A stretch of DNA of 64,000 nucleotides. Origin: Saccharopolyspora gregorii (lineage in GTDB: Bacteria; Actinomycetota; Actinomycetes; Mycobacteriales; Pseudonocardiaceae). The notes below the pieces were generated by a model, which made no database searches, was not told the DNA's origin, and saw nothing but the letters and a program-made list of their open reading frames with translations. The position numbers were made by a program, and so were the translations under genes. Shown in pieces: positions 1 through 8,429 of the stretch; position 1 is the stretch's first letter; every line of letters begins with the position of its first letter. The stretch lies in assembly GCF_024734405.1 (NCBI RefSeq), contig NZ_CP059556.1, forward strand, positions 4,402,001 to 4,466,000, in the 5' to 3' direction.

Positions 1-549
<549 letters not shown>

Positions 550-550
<1 letters not shown>

Positions 551-1671
551 CAGCGGGCCTCGCTCATCATGCTGGTGAACTCGTCGAACAGGGGCGCGGC
601 GTCGTGCGGACCGGCCGCCGCCTCCGGGTGGTACTGGACGCTGAACGCGGGTCCGTCGAGCAGCCGCAGGCCCTCGACCGTCCCGTCGTTCGGGCAGTAG
701 TGGCTGATCTTCGCGGCGCCGAAGTCGGTGCCGAACCGCTCGCCCGCCTCGCCCTCGACCGCGAAACCGTGGTTCTGCGCGGTGATCGCGACCTTGCCGG
801 TGTCCACGTCGATCACCGGGATGTTGATCCCGCGGTGCCCGTAGCGCATCTTGTACGTCCCGCGGCCGAGCGCGCGGCCCAGCAGCTGGTTGCCGAAGCA
901 GATGCCGAACAGCGGCAGCTTGCGGCCCAGCACCTCGCGGGTGAGCTCCACGGCGTGGTCGGCGGTCGCCGGGTCGCCGGGCCCGTTGGACAGGAACACG
1001 CCGTCCGGGTTCACCGCGAGCAGGTCGTCCACGGTGGACGACAGCGGCAGCACGTGCACCTCGATGCCGCGCTGGGCCATCATCCGCGGCGTGTTGGACT
1101 TGATGCCCAGGTCCAGCGCCGCGACGGTGAACCGCTTCTCGCCTTCCGCGGCCACCACGTACGGCTCGGCGGTGGTCACGTCACCGGCCAGGTTCGCGCC
1201 GGACATCTGCTCGGACGCGGTCACCTGCGCCACCAGCTCCTCGTCGGAGCCCAGCGCCGCACCGGAGAAGATCCCGGCGCGCATCGCGCCGCGCTCGCGC
1301 AGGTGCCGGGTCACCGTGCGGGTGTCCAGGCCCGCGATGCCCACGATGCCCTGCGCGCGCAGCTCCTCGTCCAGCGCGCGGCGGGAGCGCCAGTTCGACG
1401 GCACCCGCGCGGGGTCGCGCACGGCGTAGCCCGCGACCCAGATGCGCTGCGATTCGTCGTCCTCGTCGTTCCAGCCGGTGTTGCCGATCTGCGGCGCCGT
1501 CTGCACCACGATCTGACGGTGGTACGACGGGTCGGTCAGCGTCTCCTGGTAGCCGGTCATGGCGGTGGAGAACACCGCCTCGCCGAGCGTGCGGCCCTCC
1601 TGGCCGTAGGCGGCGCCGCGGAAGATCCGGCCGTCTTCGAGCACCAGTGCCGCCGGGGTGTGCGCGGTCAT
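550..1671 (-). CDS. carA: Carbamoyl-phosphate synthase small (glutaminase) subunit
   Basis: Class I glutamine amidotransferase subunit (373 aa) that hydrolyses glutamine and channels ammonia to CarB. The N-terminal CPSase domain starts [12 protein letters not shown]; the C-terminal amidotransferase half has the oxyanion segment SNGPGDP, the nucleophile cysteine in GICFGNQ (about residue 257) and the catalytic His-Glu in [19 protein letters not shown] differs slightly from the common GICLGHQ but keeps the cysteine. The start ATG overlaps the stop of the upstream membrane-protein gene by four bases (ATGA), and its stop overlaps carB by one base. Length is normal. Confidence 0.97.
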
Positions 1672-2201
1672 GCCTGTCCCTCCGGGTTGTCGTCACGTCC
1701 TGCGGCAGGCGCCAATGCCCGCACCGCACCCGCCCACTCGTCCTGAGTGGACTTGTCGTCCGCGCGGAAGCCGGTGTCGATGTCCTGGTCCCCCAGGCGC
1801 CAGGTCACCACCAGCAGCCCCGCACCGGGAACGACCTTGTTCGCCAGCTTGTGGTCCACCCGCGCGTCCAGCACGGACTCCGCGGGAATCCACATCGGAC
1901 TCGCGCCGGTCCGCTCCAGCAGCAGGCCCGAGTCGCGCAGCTTCGCCACCGCGTTCGCGCGGTGCCCGATGTCGCCGACCACGATCCGGTCCTGCCAGTC
2001 ACCGGCCTTCGTGCTGCCCACGTAGAAGCCGCTCTGGTCGGCCAGCAGCGCGGGCCGCTCGGCCACGTCCGCCGGGGCCGCCGGGAACGCGGCGAACTCC
2101 GCGTCCTGGCGCCGCTTGCGGTTCAGCCAGCCGCGGCGCATCCCGAAGTACACCAGCACCAGCAGCGCCAGCAGCGCCAGCACCCACAGCGTCCGCTCCA
2201 T
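1668..2201 (-). CDS. Single-pass membrane protein with PH-like domain, pyr operon
   Basis: A 177-aa protein with one N-terminal membrane segment (about residues 5-20, LWVLALLALLVLVYFG) followed by a basic stretch GWLNRKRR and a soluble domain of about 130 residues. Orthologous genes lie at this place, between pyrC and carA, in Streptomyces and other actinobacteria, and are usually described as PH-domain or hypothetical membrane proteins (family recalled, not searched). The ATG shares its A with the pyrC stop, and its stop overlaps the carA start by four bases, so it is co-translated with the pathway. Its function is unknown; no enzymatic motif is visible. Confidence 0.85.
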   Translation of the reverse strand: MERTLWVLALLALLVLVYFGMRRGWLNRKRRQDAEFAAFPAAPADVAERPALLADQSGFYVGSTKAGDWQDRIVVGDIGHRANAVAKLRDSGLLLERTGASPMWIPAESVLDARVDHKLANKVVPGAGLLVVTWRLGDQDIDTGFRADDKSTQDEWAGAVRALAPAAGRDDNPEGQA

Positions 2202-3499
2202 CAGCGCCGCACCTCGCCCTCGTGCGCGGTGACCCGGCCGCGCAGCAGCGTCGCGCGCACCCGGCCCGGCAGCTCCACGCCCTCGAAGGGCGTGTTCGCC
2301 GCGATGCTGGCCAGCTCCGCGCCGCGCACCGTCCAGCGCGCGTCCGGATCGACCAGCGCCAGGTTCGCCGGTTCGCCCACCGCGATCGGGCGGCCCTGGT
2401 CGGCCAGCCCGGCGATCTGCGCGGGCCGCTCGCTGAGCACCCGCGCCACGCCGCGCCAGTCCAGCAGGCCCGGCTCGACCATCGTGCGCGCCACCACGCC
2501 CAGCGCGGTCTGCAGGCCGAGCATGCCGGGCTTGGCGGCCGACCACTCGCAGTCCTTGTCCTGCGCGGCGTGCGGCGCGTGGTCGGTGGCCACGCAGTCG
2601 ACGGTGCCGTCGGCCAGCGCCTGCCGCAGCGCCCGCACGTCCTCGTCGGTGCGCAGCGGCGGGTTCACCTTGTTGACCGGGTCGTAGGTGCTCAGCAGCT
2701 CGTCGGTGAGCAGCAGGTGGTGCGGCGTGACCTCCGCCGACACGGTGCCCGCGGACTCGCGCGACTTCCACCAGCGCAGGATCTCCGCGGTGCCCGCCGT
2801 GGACACGTGGCAGACGTGCAGCGTGCCGCCGGTGTGCCCGGCCAGCAGGCAGTCCCGGGCCACGATCGACTCCTCCGCCGGAGCCGGCCAGCCCGCCAGG
2901 CCCAGCCGGGCCGCGTTCGCGCCCTCGTGGGCCTGCGCGCCGACCGTGAGCCGCGGCTCCTCGGCGTGCTGGGCCACCACCACGCCCAGCGCCTTCGCGT
3001 ACTCCAGCGCGCGGCGCATCACCAGCGGGTCGTGCACGCACTTGCCGTCGTCGGAGAACACCCGCACCCCGGCCGCCGAGCGCGCCATCGTGCCCAGCTC
3101 CGCGAGCTGCTCGCCGCCCAGGCCGACCGTCACCGCGCCCACCGGGTGCACGTCGACCAGGCCGATCTCCAGGCCGCGGCGCCACACGTGCTCCACGATC
3201 ACCGCGTTGTCGGCCACCGGGTCGGTGTTGGCCATCGCGAACACCGCCGTGTAGCCGCCCAGCGCGGCCGCCACCGAACCGGTCTCGACCGTCTCGGTGT
3301 CCTCGCGGCCCGGCTCCCGCAGGTGCGTGTGCAGGTCCACGAAACCGGGCAGCAGCACCCCGCCGCCGCCCCACACGACCTCGTCGGCCTCGACGTCCAG
3401 GTCCGCGCCGATCTCGGCGATGACCTCGCCGTCGACCAGCACGTCCACCGGCGTGCCGTCCCCGTAGGGACGGACTTCCTCGATCAGCACCCGGCTCAC
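2201..3499 (-). CDS. pyrC: Dihydroorotase
   Basis: Zinc amidohydrolase (432 aa) that cyclises carbamoyl aspartate to dihydroorotate, third step of UMP synthesis. Metal-binding motifs are visible in order: [10 protein letters not shown] (about residues 56-65), HVCHVST, and [10 protein letters not shown] near residue 305; KVNPPLR matches the family's substrate-binding segment. The length is normal for the class I actinobacterial enzyme. It starts with GTG inside the pyrB stop (four-base GTGA overlap), and its TGA overlaps the next ATG. Confidence 0.97.
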   Translation of the reverse strand: MSRVLIEEVRPYGDGTPVDVLVDGEVIAEIGADLDVEADEVVWGGGGVLLPGFVDLHTHLREPGREDTETVETGSVAAALGGYTAVFAMANTDPVADNAVIVEHVWRRGLEIGLVDVHPVGAVTVGLGGEQLAELGTMARSAAGVRVFSDDGKCVHDPLVMRRALEYAKALGVVVAQHAEEPRLTVGAQAHEGANAARLGLAGWPAPAEESIVARDCLLAGHTGGTLHVCHVSTAGTAEILRWWKSRESAGTVSAEVTPHHLLLTDELLSTYDPVNKVNPPLRTDEDVRALRQALADGTVDCVATDHAPHAAQDKDCEWSAAKPGMLGLQTALGVVARTMVEPGLLDWRGVARVLSERPAQIAGLADQGRPIAVGEPANLALVDPDARWTVRGAELASIAANTPFEGVELPGRVRATLLRGRVTAHEGEVRR

Positions 3500-4431
3500 G
3501 CCGCGATCTCCTCTCCGGCCAGCAGGTGGTAGAGCACCGCCATGCGCACGTGGACCCCGTTGCGGACCTGCTCGGTGATCGCGGCGCGCGGCGAGTCCGC
3601 CACCGCCGGGGCGATCTCCATGCCGCGCAGCATCGGGCCGGGGTGCAGCACCACCGCGTGCTCCGGCAGCAGCGCCAGCCGCTTCTCGTTCAGGCCGTAG
3701 GCGATCGAGTACTCGCGGGCCGACGGGAAGAACCCGCCGTGCATCCGCTCGGCCTGCACCCGCAGCAGCATCACCGCGTCCAGGCCCGGCAGCACCGGGT
3801 CCAGCTCGTGCACGACCTCCGCGCCCCAGTGCTCGATGCCGTGCGGCACCAGCGTCGGCGGCGCCACCAGCACCACCTCGACGCCGAGGGTCCGCAGCAG
3901 GTGCACGTTCGACCGCGCGACCCGGCTGTGCAGCAGGTCGCCCACGATCGCGATCTTGCGCCCGGCCAGCTCGCCGAGGCGTTCCCGCAGCGTCGCCGCG
4001 TCCAGCAACGCCTGCGTCGGGTGCTCGTGCATCCCGTCGCCCGCGTTCACGACCTGGGTCCCGGCCTCGTCCAGCCAGCCCGCGAGCCGGTGCGCCGCGC
4101 CCGAAGCCGGGTGCCGCACGATCACGCAGTCCGCCCCGGCCGCCGAGAGGGTCAGCGCGGTGTCACGCAGCGACTCGCCCTTGCCGACCGAGGACGCCGA
4201 GGCCGACACGTTGATCACGTCGGCGCTCATCCACTTGCCGGCGACCTCGAACGACACCCTGGTCCGGGTGGAGTTCTCGTAGAACATCGTCATCACGGTG
4301 CGCCCGCGCAACGTGGGCAGCTTGCGCACCTCGCGGCCCAGCAGCGTCTGCTTCAGCGTGCCCGCGGTGTCCAGCACCGCGGTCGCCGTCGCCGCGTCCA
4401 AGCCCTCGGTGGACAGCAGGTGCCGCATCAC
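3496..4431 (-). CDS. pyrB: Aspartate carbamoyltransferase catalytic subunit
   Basis: Transfers the carbamoyl group to aspartate, the committed pyrimidine step. The 311-aa protein has the carbamoyl-phosphate loop [11 protein letters not shown] (about residues 53-63), the [12 protein letters not shown] loop, HPASGAAH, and [11 protein letters not shown] near the C terminus. No regulatory-chain (PyrI) gene is present, as is usual in actinobacteria. Two starts are possible: GTG at 4431, overlapping the pyrR stop by four bases, or the next codon, ATG at 4428, overlapping by one. Both imply coupling to pyrR. Confidence 0.97.
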   Translation of the reverse strand: MMRHLLSTEGLDAATATAVLDTAGTLKQTLLGREVRKLPTLRGRTVMTMFYENSTRTRVSFEVAGKWMSADVINVSASASSVGKGESLRDTALTLSAAGADCVIVRHPASGAAHRLAGWLDEAGTQVVNAGDGMHEHPTQALLDAATLRERLGELAGRKIAIVGDLLHSRVARSNVHLLRTLGVEVVLVAPPTLVPHGIEHWGAEVVHELDPVLPGLDAVMLLRVQAERMHGGFFPSAREYSIAYGLNEKRLALLPEHAVVLHPGPMLRGMEIAPAVADSPRAAITEQVRNGVHVRMAVLYHLLAGEEIAA

Positions 4432-5033
4432 CGCACCTCCTCGCTGCGCCGGATGAACACCGAGTCCGCGTCGTCGACCTCCGCGAGCCGCACCGCGACC
4501 TCCTCGCTGCGCGAGGTCGGCACGTTCTTGCCCACGTAGTCCGCGCGGATCGGCAGCTCCCGGTGCCCGCGGTCGACCAGCACCGCCAGCTGCACCGCGC
4601 TCGGCCTGCCCTGGTCCCGCAGCGAGTCCAGCGCGGCGCGCACCGTGCGGCCGGAGAACAGCACGTCGTCGACCAGCACCACCAGCGCGCCGTCGATGCC
4701 CGCGGGCGGCAGGCTGCTCGGCTCCAGCGGCCGGTTCGGTTGTTTTCGCAGGTCATCTCGGTAGAGCGTGATGTCGAGGGTGCCGGTGGGCACCTCCACC
4801 CCGCTGAACTCCGCGATCCGGGCGGCGAGGCGGCGCGCCAGCGGCACGCCCCTGGTCGGGACTCCCAGCAGCACCACCCGCGGGGCCTCGGGCCCCTCCG
4901 CGGCGGTGTCCAACGCGGTCTTCTCGATGATCTGATGAGCGATGCGGGCGATCGTGCGCGCAACGTCACCGGCCGAGAGCAGCTCCCGCTGCCCGGCCGG
5001 GTCCGTCGCGCCCGCCTGCCGGCGTGACGCCAC
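4428..5033 (-). CDS. pyrR: PyrR, pyr operon regulator / uracil phosphoribosyltransferase
   Basis: UMP- or UTP-sensing RNA-binding attenuation protein with weak uracil phosphoribosyltransferase activity (201 aa). The PRPP-binding motif [13 protein letters not shown] lies at about residues 116-128; [10 protein letters not shown] and LYRDDL are also family signatures. The GTG start at 5033 is supported by AAGGAGG eight bases upstream. It is the first gene of the operon, and the leader holds a hairpin fitting its own RNA target (5041-5077), so it probably represses its own translation and that of the downstream pyr and car genes when uridine nucleotides are plentiful. Confidence 0.96.
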   Translation of the reverse strand: MASRRQAGATDPAGQRELLSAGDVARTIARIAHQIIEKTALDTAAEGPEAPRVVLLGVPTRGVPLARRLAARIAEFSGVEVPTGTLDITLYRDDLRKQPNRPLEPSSLPPAGIDGALVVLVDDVLFSGRTVRAALDSLRDQGRPSAVQLAVLVDRGHRELPIRADYVGKNVPTSRSEEVAVRLAEVDDADSVFIRRSEEVR

Positions 5034-5040
5034 GGTCTGG

Positions 5041-5077
5041 CCTCCTTCCCCGCCTCACTGGACGGGTCCTTAAAGGA
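5041..5077 (-). promoter_or_regulatory. Predicted PyrR-binding RNA hairpin sequestering the pyrR ribosome site
   Basis: On the minus strand CCCGTC (5066-5061) pairs with GGCGGG (5054-5049) around the six-base loop CAGTGA (5060-5055). This matches the CNGNGA hexaloop and upper stem of known PyrR-binding loops (consensus about TCCAGnGAGGC). A lower stem pairs CCTT (5076-5073) with AAGG (5047-5044), leaving a purine-rich bulge on the 5' side as in the family. The AAGG arm is part of the Shine-Dalgarno of pyrR, so PyrR binding would block initiation. Mycobacterial PyrR is known to act by such translational repression. Confidence 0.75.
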
Positions 5078-5163
5078 TGGTTGATTCCCCAGTGGACGGG
5101 ATGCGCGTGCACCCGCCCGCCGGAACGAACTTCGGATCGCCACCAGGTGACCACCGGGTTCGC

Positions 5164-5192
5164 CTTGTACGCTATCAGCGTCCGCAGGTCAA
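5164..5192 (-). promoter_or_regulatory. Predicted sigma70-type promoter of the pyr operon
   Basis: Minus strand TTGACC (5192-5187) and TACAAG (5169-5164) are separated by 17 bases, a good match to the vegetative actinobacterial consensus. It predicts a start near 5157 and a leader of about 125 nt, long enough to hold the PyrR hairpin. Confidence 0.55.
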
Positions 5193-5242
5193 TCGTCCGG
5201 GTGGTGTGTGCGTACTCGCCCTGGCGGCATAGGAAGACCAAC

Positions 5243-5284
5243 TTGACCTAGTGACACTTGCGAGCGAACATTACTCTCCGTATC
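5243..5284 (+). promoter_or_regulatory. Candidate bldD promoter with overlapping BldD-box-like sequence
   Basis: TTGACC at 5243-5248 and GAACAT at 5266-5271 are 17 bases apart. The 15-mer ATTACTCTCCGTATC at 5270-5284 fits the BldD operator pattern nTnACnCWGnGTnAn at most fixed positions, with two mismatches. BldD represses its own gene in Streptomyces, so a site over the start region is expected. Inference from pattern only. Confidence 0.35.
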
Positions 5285-5350
5285 AATCTGAGCTTTCCTC
5301 CCCGGCATCCGATCTAGGCTGACGGGGCGAATGAAACGGAGAAACGCCAC

Positions 5351-5839
5351 ATGGGCGACTACGCCAAGGCGCTGGGCGGCAAGCTCCGCGCTATCCGCCA
5401 GCAGCAGGGTCTCTCGCTGCACGGCGTCGAGCAGAAGTCAGGCGGGCGGTGGAAGGCCGTGGTCGTCGGGTCCTATGAACGTGGCGACCGAGCGGTCACC
5501 GTGCAGAAGCTCGCCGAACTGGCCGACTTCTACGGTGTTCCGGTCGCGGAGCTACTCCCGGAGGGGCGGGTGCCCTCCGGCGCCGAACCGGCCACCAAGG
5601 TCGTGATCAACCTGGAGCGGTTGCAGCAGCTGCCTGCCGAGAAGGTCGGGCCTCTCGCCCGGTACGCGGCGACCATCCAGAGCCAGCGCGGCGACTACAA
5701 CGGCAAGGTGCTGTCCATCCGGACCGAGGACCTGCGATCCCTCGCCATCATCTACGACATGACCCCCGGCGAGCTGACCGAACAGCTCATCGACTGGGGC
5801 GTCCTGCCGCCCGAGGCACGACCCGCTCGGGAGGAGTGA
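5351..5839 (+). CDS. bldD: BldD, c-di-GMP-responsive developmental master regulator
   Basis: DNA-binding protein (162 aa) that represses sporulation genes in Streptomyces when dimerised by tetrameric cyclic di-GMP. The N-terminal helix-turn-helix (about residues 8-70) is nearly identical to the Streptomyces protein: LRAIRQQQGLSLHGVE, GRWKAVVVGSYERGDRAV and LAELADFYGVP. The C-terminal domain keeps the c-di-GMP signature as RGD, eight residues, then RTED (RxD-x8-RxxD pattern), so ligand binding is expected to be retained. It is transcribed away from pyrR and ends at a strong hairpin facing nusB. The protein is slightly shorter than the Streptomyces form at its C terminus. Confidence 0.95.
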   Translation: MGDYAKALGGKLRAIRQQQGLSLHGVEQKSGGRWKAVVVGSYERGDRAVTVQKLAELADFYGVPVAELLPEGRVPSGAEPATKVVINLERLQQLPAEKVGPLARYAATIQSQRGDYNGKVLSIRTEDLRSLAIIYDMTPGELTEQLIDWGVLPPEARPAREE

Positions 5840-5856
5840 ACTCGCGAACGCGGCTG

Positions 5857-5892
5857 CTGCGGCCCCGCCCCGACCCGGGGACGGGGCCGCAG
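5857..5892. terminator. Bidirectional hairpin between bldD and nusB
   Basis: CTGCGGCCCCG (5857-5867) pairs perfectly with CGGGGCCGCAG (5882-5892), and the interior CCCCG/CGGGG extends the stem with one bulged base. It lies 18 bases after the bldD stop, between converging genes. There is no clear T-tract, as is common in actinobacteria. Confidence 0.7.
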
Positions 5893-5980
5893 CCGTCCTG
5901 CGCTCGGGCCGGGAAACCGATTTCCGGGTGCGGATGCGACAACGCGGGGACGCACCGGCGCCCCTGCGAAGTTCGGCTGA

Positions 5981-6460
5981 TCAGTTCTGCGCGTCGGACT
6001 CGGCGCGCTCCCGCGCCGCGGCCTCGGCGGCCTCCAGGTTGCGGATCGACGTCCGCAGCCGGTCGCTGATCCCGGCGATCCGGCCCAGCACGCCGTTGAC
6101 GAACCGCGGCGAATCGTCCGTGGACAGCGCCTTCACCAGCTCCACGGCCTCGTCGATGGCGACCGCGGGCGGCACGTCCTCGCTCCACAGCAGCTCGTAG
6201 AGGCCCAGCCGCAGCACGGCCCGGTCCACCGCGGGCATCCGGCTCAACGTCCAGCCCTCGGAGTGCTCGACGAGCACGTCGTCGATGCGCTGCCGGTTGC
6301 CCGCGACGCCCTCGATGAGCGTCACCGAGTAGTCCGCGACGGGCGCGGCCTCGGGCGCGGCGAGCCGCTCGGACAGCAACGTCACCGCGTCGAGACCGCG
6401 CAGGTCGGCCTCGTACAGCACGTCCACCGCGCGTTTGCGGGCCTTGCTCCGTGAGCCCAA
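5981..6460 (-). CDS. nusB: Transcription antitermination factor NusB
   Basis: Binds boxA RNA with NusE (S10) to assist rRNA antitermination. From the chosen start the protein has 159 aa, normal for the family, with SRSKARKRAVDVLYEAD at the N terminus, PAVDRAVLRLGLYELL in the middle and the signature DDSPRFVNGVLGRI. The frame stays open to 6520, but the homologous part begins just before SRSKARKR; TTG at 6460 is preceded at suitable distance by GAAAGAGAG, so I prefer it. It follows efp on the same strand with about 90 bases between, matching the conserved efp-nusB pair. The C terminus is a charged Ala/Glu/Arg-rich tail. Confidence 0.9.
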   Translation of the reverse strand: MGSRSKARKRAVDVLYEADLRGLDAVTLLSERLAAPEAAPVADYSVTLIEGVAGNRQRIDDVLVEHSEGWTLSRMPAVDRAVLRLGLYELLWSEDVPPAVAIDEAVELVKALSTDDSPRFVNGVLGRIAGISDRLRTSIRNLEAAEAAARERAESDAQN

Positions 6461-6550
6461 CTCACAACTCTCTTTCCGGTGTCCCCCGCCCGGCGCGAAC
6501 CGCGGCCCTGCCGGACGCACCGGCGGGGCCGCGGGCGCGGCGGGAACGAA

Positions 6551-7117
6551 TCACTTGGTGTTGACGCGACCCAGGTAGCGCCCGTCGCGCGGGTCGACCT
6601 TGACCTTGTCGCCGGTGTTCAGGAACAGCGGGACCTGGATCTCCGCACCGGTCTCCAGCGTCGCCGGCTTGGTGCCGCCGGTGGAGCGGTCGCCCTGCAC
6701 ACCGGGGTCGGTGTGCGAGACGGAGAGCTCCACCGAGGCGGGCAGCTCCACGTACAGCGGCTCGTCGTCGTGGCGGGCGATGACCACGTTGCTGTTCTCC
6801 AGCATGTAGTCCGCCGCGTCGCCGACGACCGGGCGCGGCACGGTCACCTGGTCGTAGGTGTCCTGGTCCATGAAGACGAAGTCGGTGCCGTCGTCGTAGA
6901 GGTAGGTCATCTCGCGGCGGTCCACGTTCGCCGTCTCGACCTTGACCCCGGCGTTGAAGGTCTTGTCGACGGTCTTGCCGGAGAGCACGTTCTTCAGCGT
7001 GGTGCGCACGAAGGCGCCGCCCTTGCCCGGCTTGACGTGCTGGAAGTTGACCACGGACCAGAGCTGGCCGTCGATCTTGAGCACGAGTCCGTTCTTGAGG
7101 TCGTTCGTGGATGCCAC
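6551..7117 (-). CDS. efp: Elongation factor P
   Basis: Relieves ribosome stalling at polyproline stretches by binding between the P and E sites. The 188-aa protein shows the KOW-like N domain ([14 protein letters not shown]), the tip loop with its lysine in PGKGGAF (about residues 31-37), two OB-fold domains, and the C-terminal signature [19 protein letters not shown]. Actinobacterial EF-P is usually unmodified at this lysine; no epmA/B or rhamnosyltransferase gene is nearby. The GTG start has GGAGAG upstream. It lies between pepQ and nusB as in Mycobacterium and Streptomyces. Confidence 0.97.
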   Translation of the reverse strand: MASTNDLKNGLVLKIDGQLWSVVNFQHVKPGKGGAFVRTTLKNVLSGKTVDKTFNAGVKVETANVDRREMTYLYDDGTDFVFMDQDTYDQVTVPRPVVGDAADYMLENSNVVIARHDDEPLYVELPASVELSVSHTDPGVQGDRSTGGTKPATLETGAEIQVPLFLNTGDKVKVDPRDGRYLGRVNTK

Positions 7118-7210
7118 GTGTCCGGTCTCTCCATGTGATGCGGGCTGCGGTTGACAACTGAGGCGGCGTGCGGCGCCGCCGTAACGTCATCGGCCGCACG
7201 CGCACCGCGC

Positions 7211-8320
7211 TCAGACGGCGACGAGCTCCTTGGTCGTCAAGGTGAGGAGTTCCGGCGTGCTCTCGCGCACGGCCAGGGTGTCCTCGATGCGGACCCCGCC
7301 ACGCTCCGGCACGTACACGCCGGGTTCGACGGTGACCACCATCCCCTCACGAATCGTACCGTCCCCCCGCTGCGACAACGCCGGTGCCTCATGGATTTCG
7401 AGGCCGACGCCGTGGCCGAGGCCGTGCGGGAACCGCTCGCCGCACCCCGCGTCCTCGATCACCTTCCGGGCCGCGCCGTCCACTTCGCGCACGTCCGCGC
7501 CGGGACGCACCGCCTCGCGCCCGGCCGCCTGCGCGGTCCGCACCAGCTCGTAGATCTCGCGCTGCCAGTCGGCGGGGGAACCCAGCACGACGGTGCGGGT
7601 CATGTCCGAGTGGTAGCCGTCCACCAGGGCGCCGAAGTCCATCTTCACGAAGTCCCCCGCGGCCAGCACCGCCGAAGTGGGCCGGTGGTGCGGGATCGCC
7701 GAGTGCGCGCCCGCGGCCACGATCGTCTCGAACGACGGACCGGCGGCGCCGTGCTCGCGCATCCGGGCCTCCAGTTCGCGGGCCACCTCCAGCTCGGTGC
7801 GGCCGGGGCGCAGCCCGCCGTGCTCGATGAGGTCTGCCAGCGCGCGGTCGGCCGCCGCGCACGCCATCCGCAGCGCGTCCACCTCCGCGGCGTCCTTGAT
7901 CAGGCGGAGCTCCTCCACCAGGCCGGGGGCCCGGACGAGTTCGATCCCCGGGGCTGCCACGGCGATCACGTCGAGCCCGTCCACGGTGACGTGCCCGCTC
8001 TCGAAGCCGGTGCGCCGGTAGCGGGCCGGGTGCTGCGCGAGGTGTTCGGCCAGCACGAGTTCGCTGGGCCGCTCGATGAACCGCTCCAGGTCGGGGACCT
8101 GCTCGGCGGACTGGGTGCGGTAGCGGCCGTCGGTGCTGAACGCGGTGGCCCGCTCCGCACCGGGCTCGTCGGCGGCGTGCACCACCAGCGCGGCCTGCGA
8201 ACCGGTGAACCCGGTCAGGTAGCGGATGTTGAGCAGGTCGGTGACCAGCACCGCGTCCAGATCCGCTCGGCGGAGCAGGTCGCGCAGGGCTTGGCGGCGG
8301 CGGGCGTGCGTCTCGGGCAT
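7211..8320 (-). CDS. pepQ: M24 family Xaa-Pro aminopeptidase/dipeptidase
   Basis: Metallopeptidase of about 369 aa removing residues next to proline. After an N-terminal creatinase-like domain, the pita-bread domain holds all five metal ligands: two aspartates in KMDFGALVDGYHSDMTRT, the histidine in HGLGHGVGLEIHE, and glutamates in VTVEPGVY and RIEDTLAV. The start MPETHARRRQAL at 8320 is chosen because the frame above it (to 8404) is not homologous and 8320 matches family length. It is directly upstream of efp, a partnership seen throughout actinobacteria. Confidence 0.93.
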   Translation of the reverse strand: MPETHARRRQALRDLLRRADLDAVLVTDLLNIRYLTGFTGSQAALVVHAADEPGAERATAFSTDGRYRTQSAEQVPDLERFIERPSELVLAEHLAQHPARYRRTGFESGHVTVDGLDVIAVAAPGIELVRAPGLVEELRLIKDAAEVDALRMACAAADRALADLIEHGGLRPGRTELEVARELEARMREHGAAGPSFETIVAAGAHSAIPHHRPTSAVLAAGDFVKMDFGALVDGYHSDMTRTVVLGSPADWQREIYELVRTAQAAGREAVRPGADVREVDGAARKVIEDAGCGERFPHGLGHGVGLEIHEAPALSQRGDGTIREGMVVTVEPGVYVPERGGVRIEDTLAVRESTPELLTLTTKELVAV

Positions 8321-8429
8321 GCGCACCAGCCTAACCAGACATCGCGCGAGGCCACGCCCGCTTGGCCGAAGGCGCCAGGTGCCCGGACCGCCTGCCCCGA
8401 GCACCCCTGGCGGACGGCCCGCCGAGGCG

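Noticed and set aside
1658-3532. Long plus-strand open frame opposite pyrC and the membrane gene
   Set aside because: Arg/His/Ala-rich translation without motifs; antisense shadow of GC-rich coding DNA.
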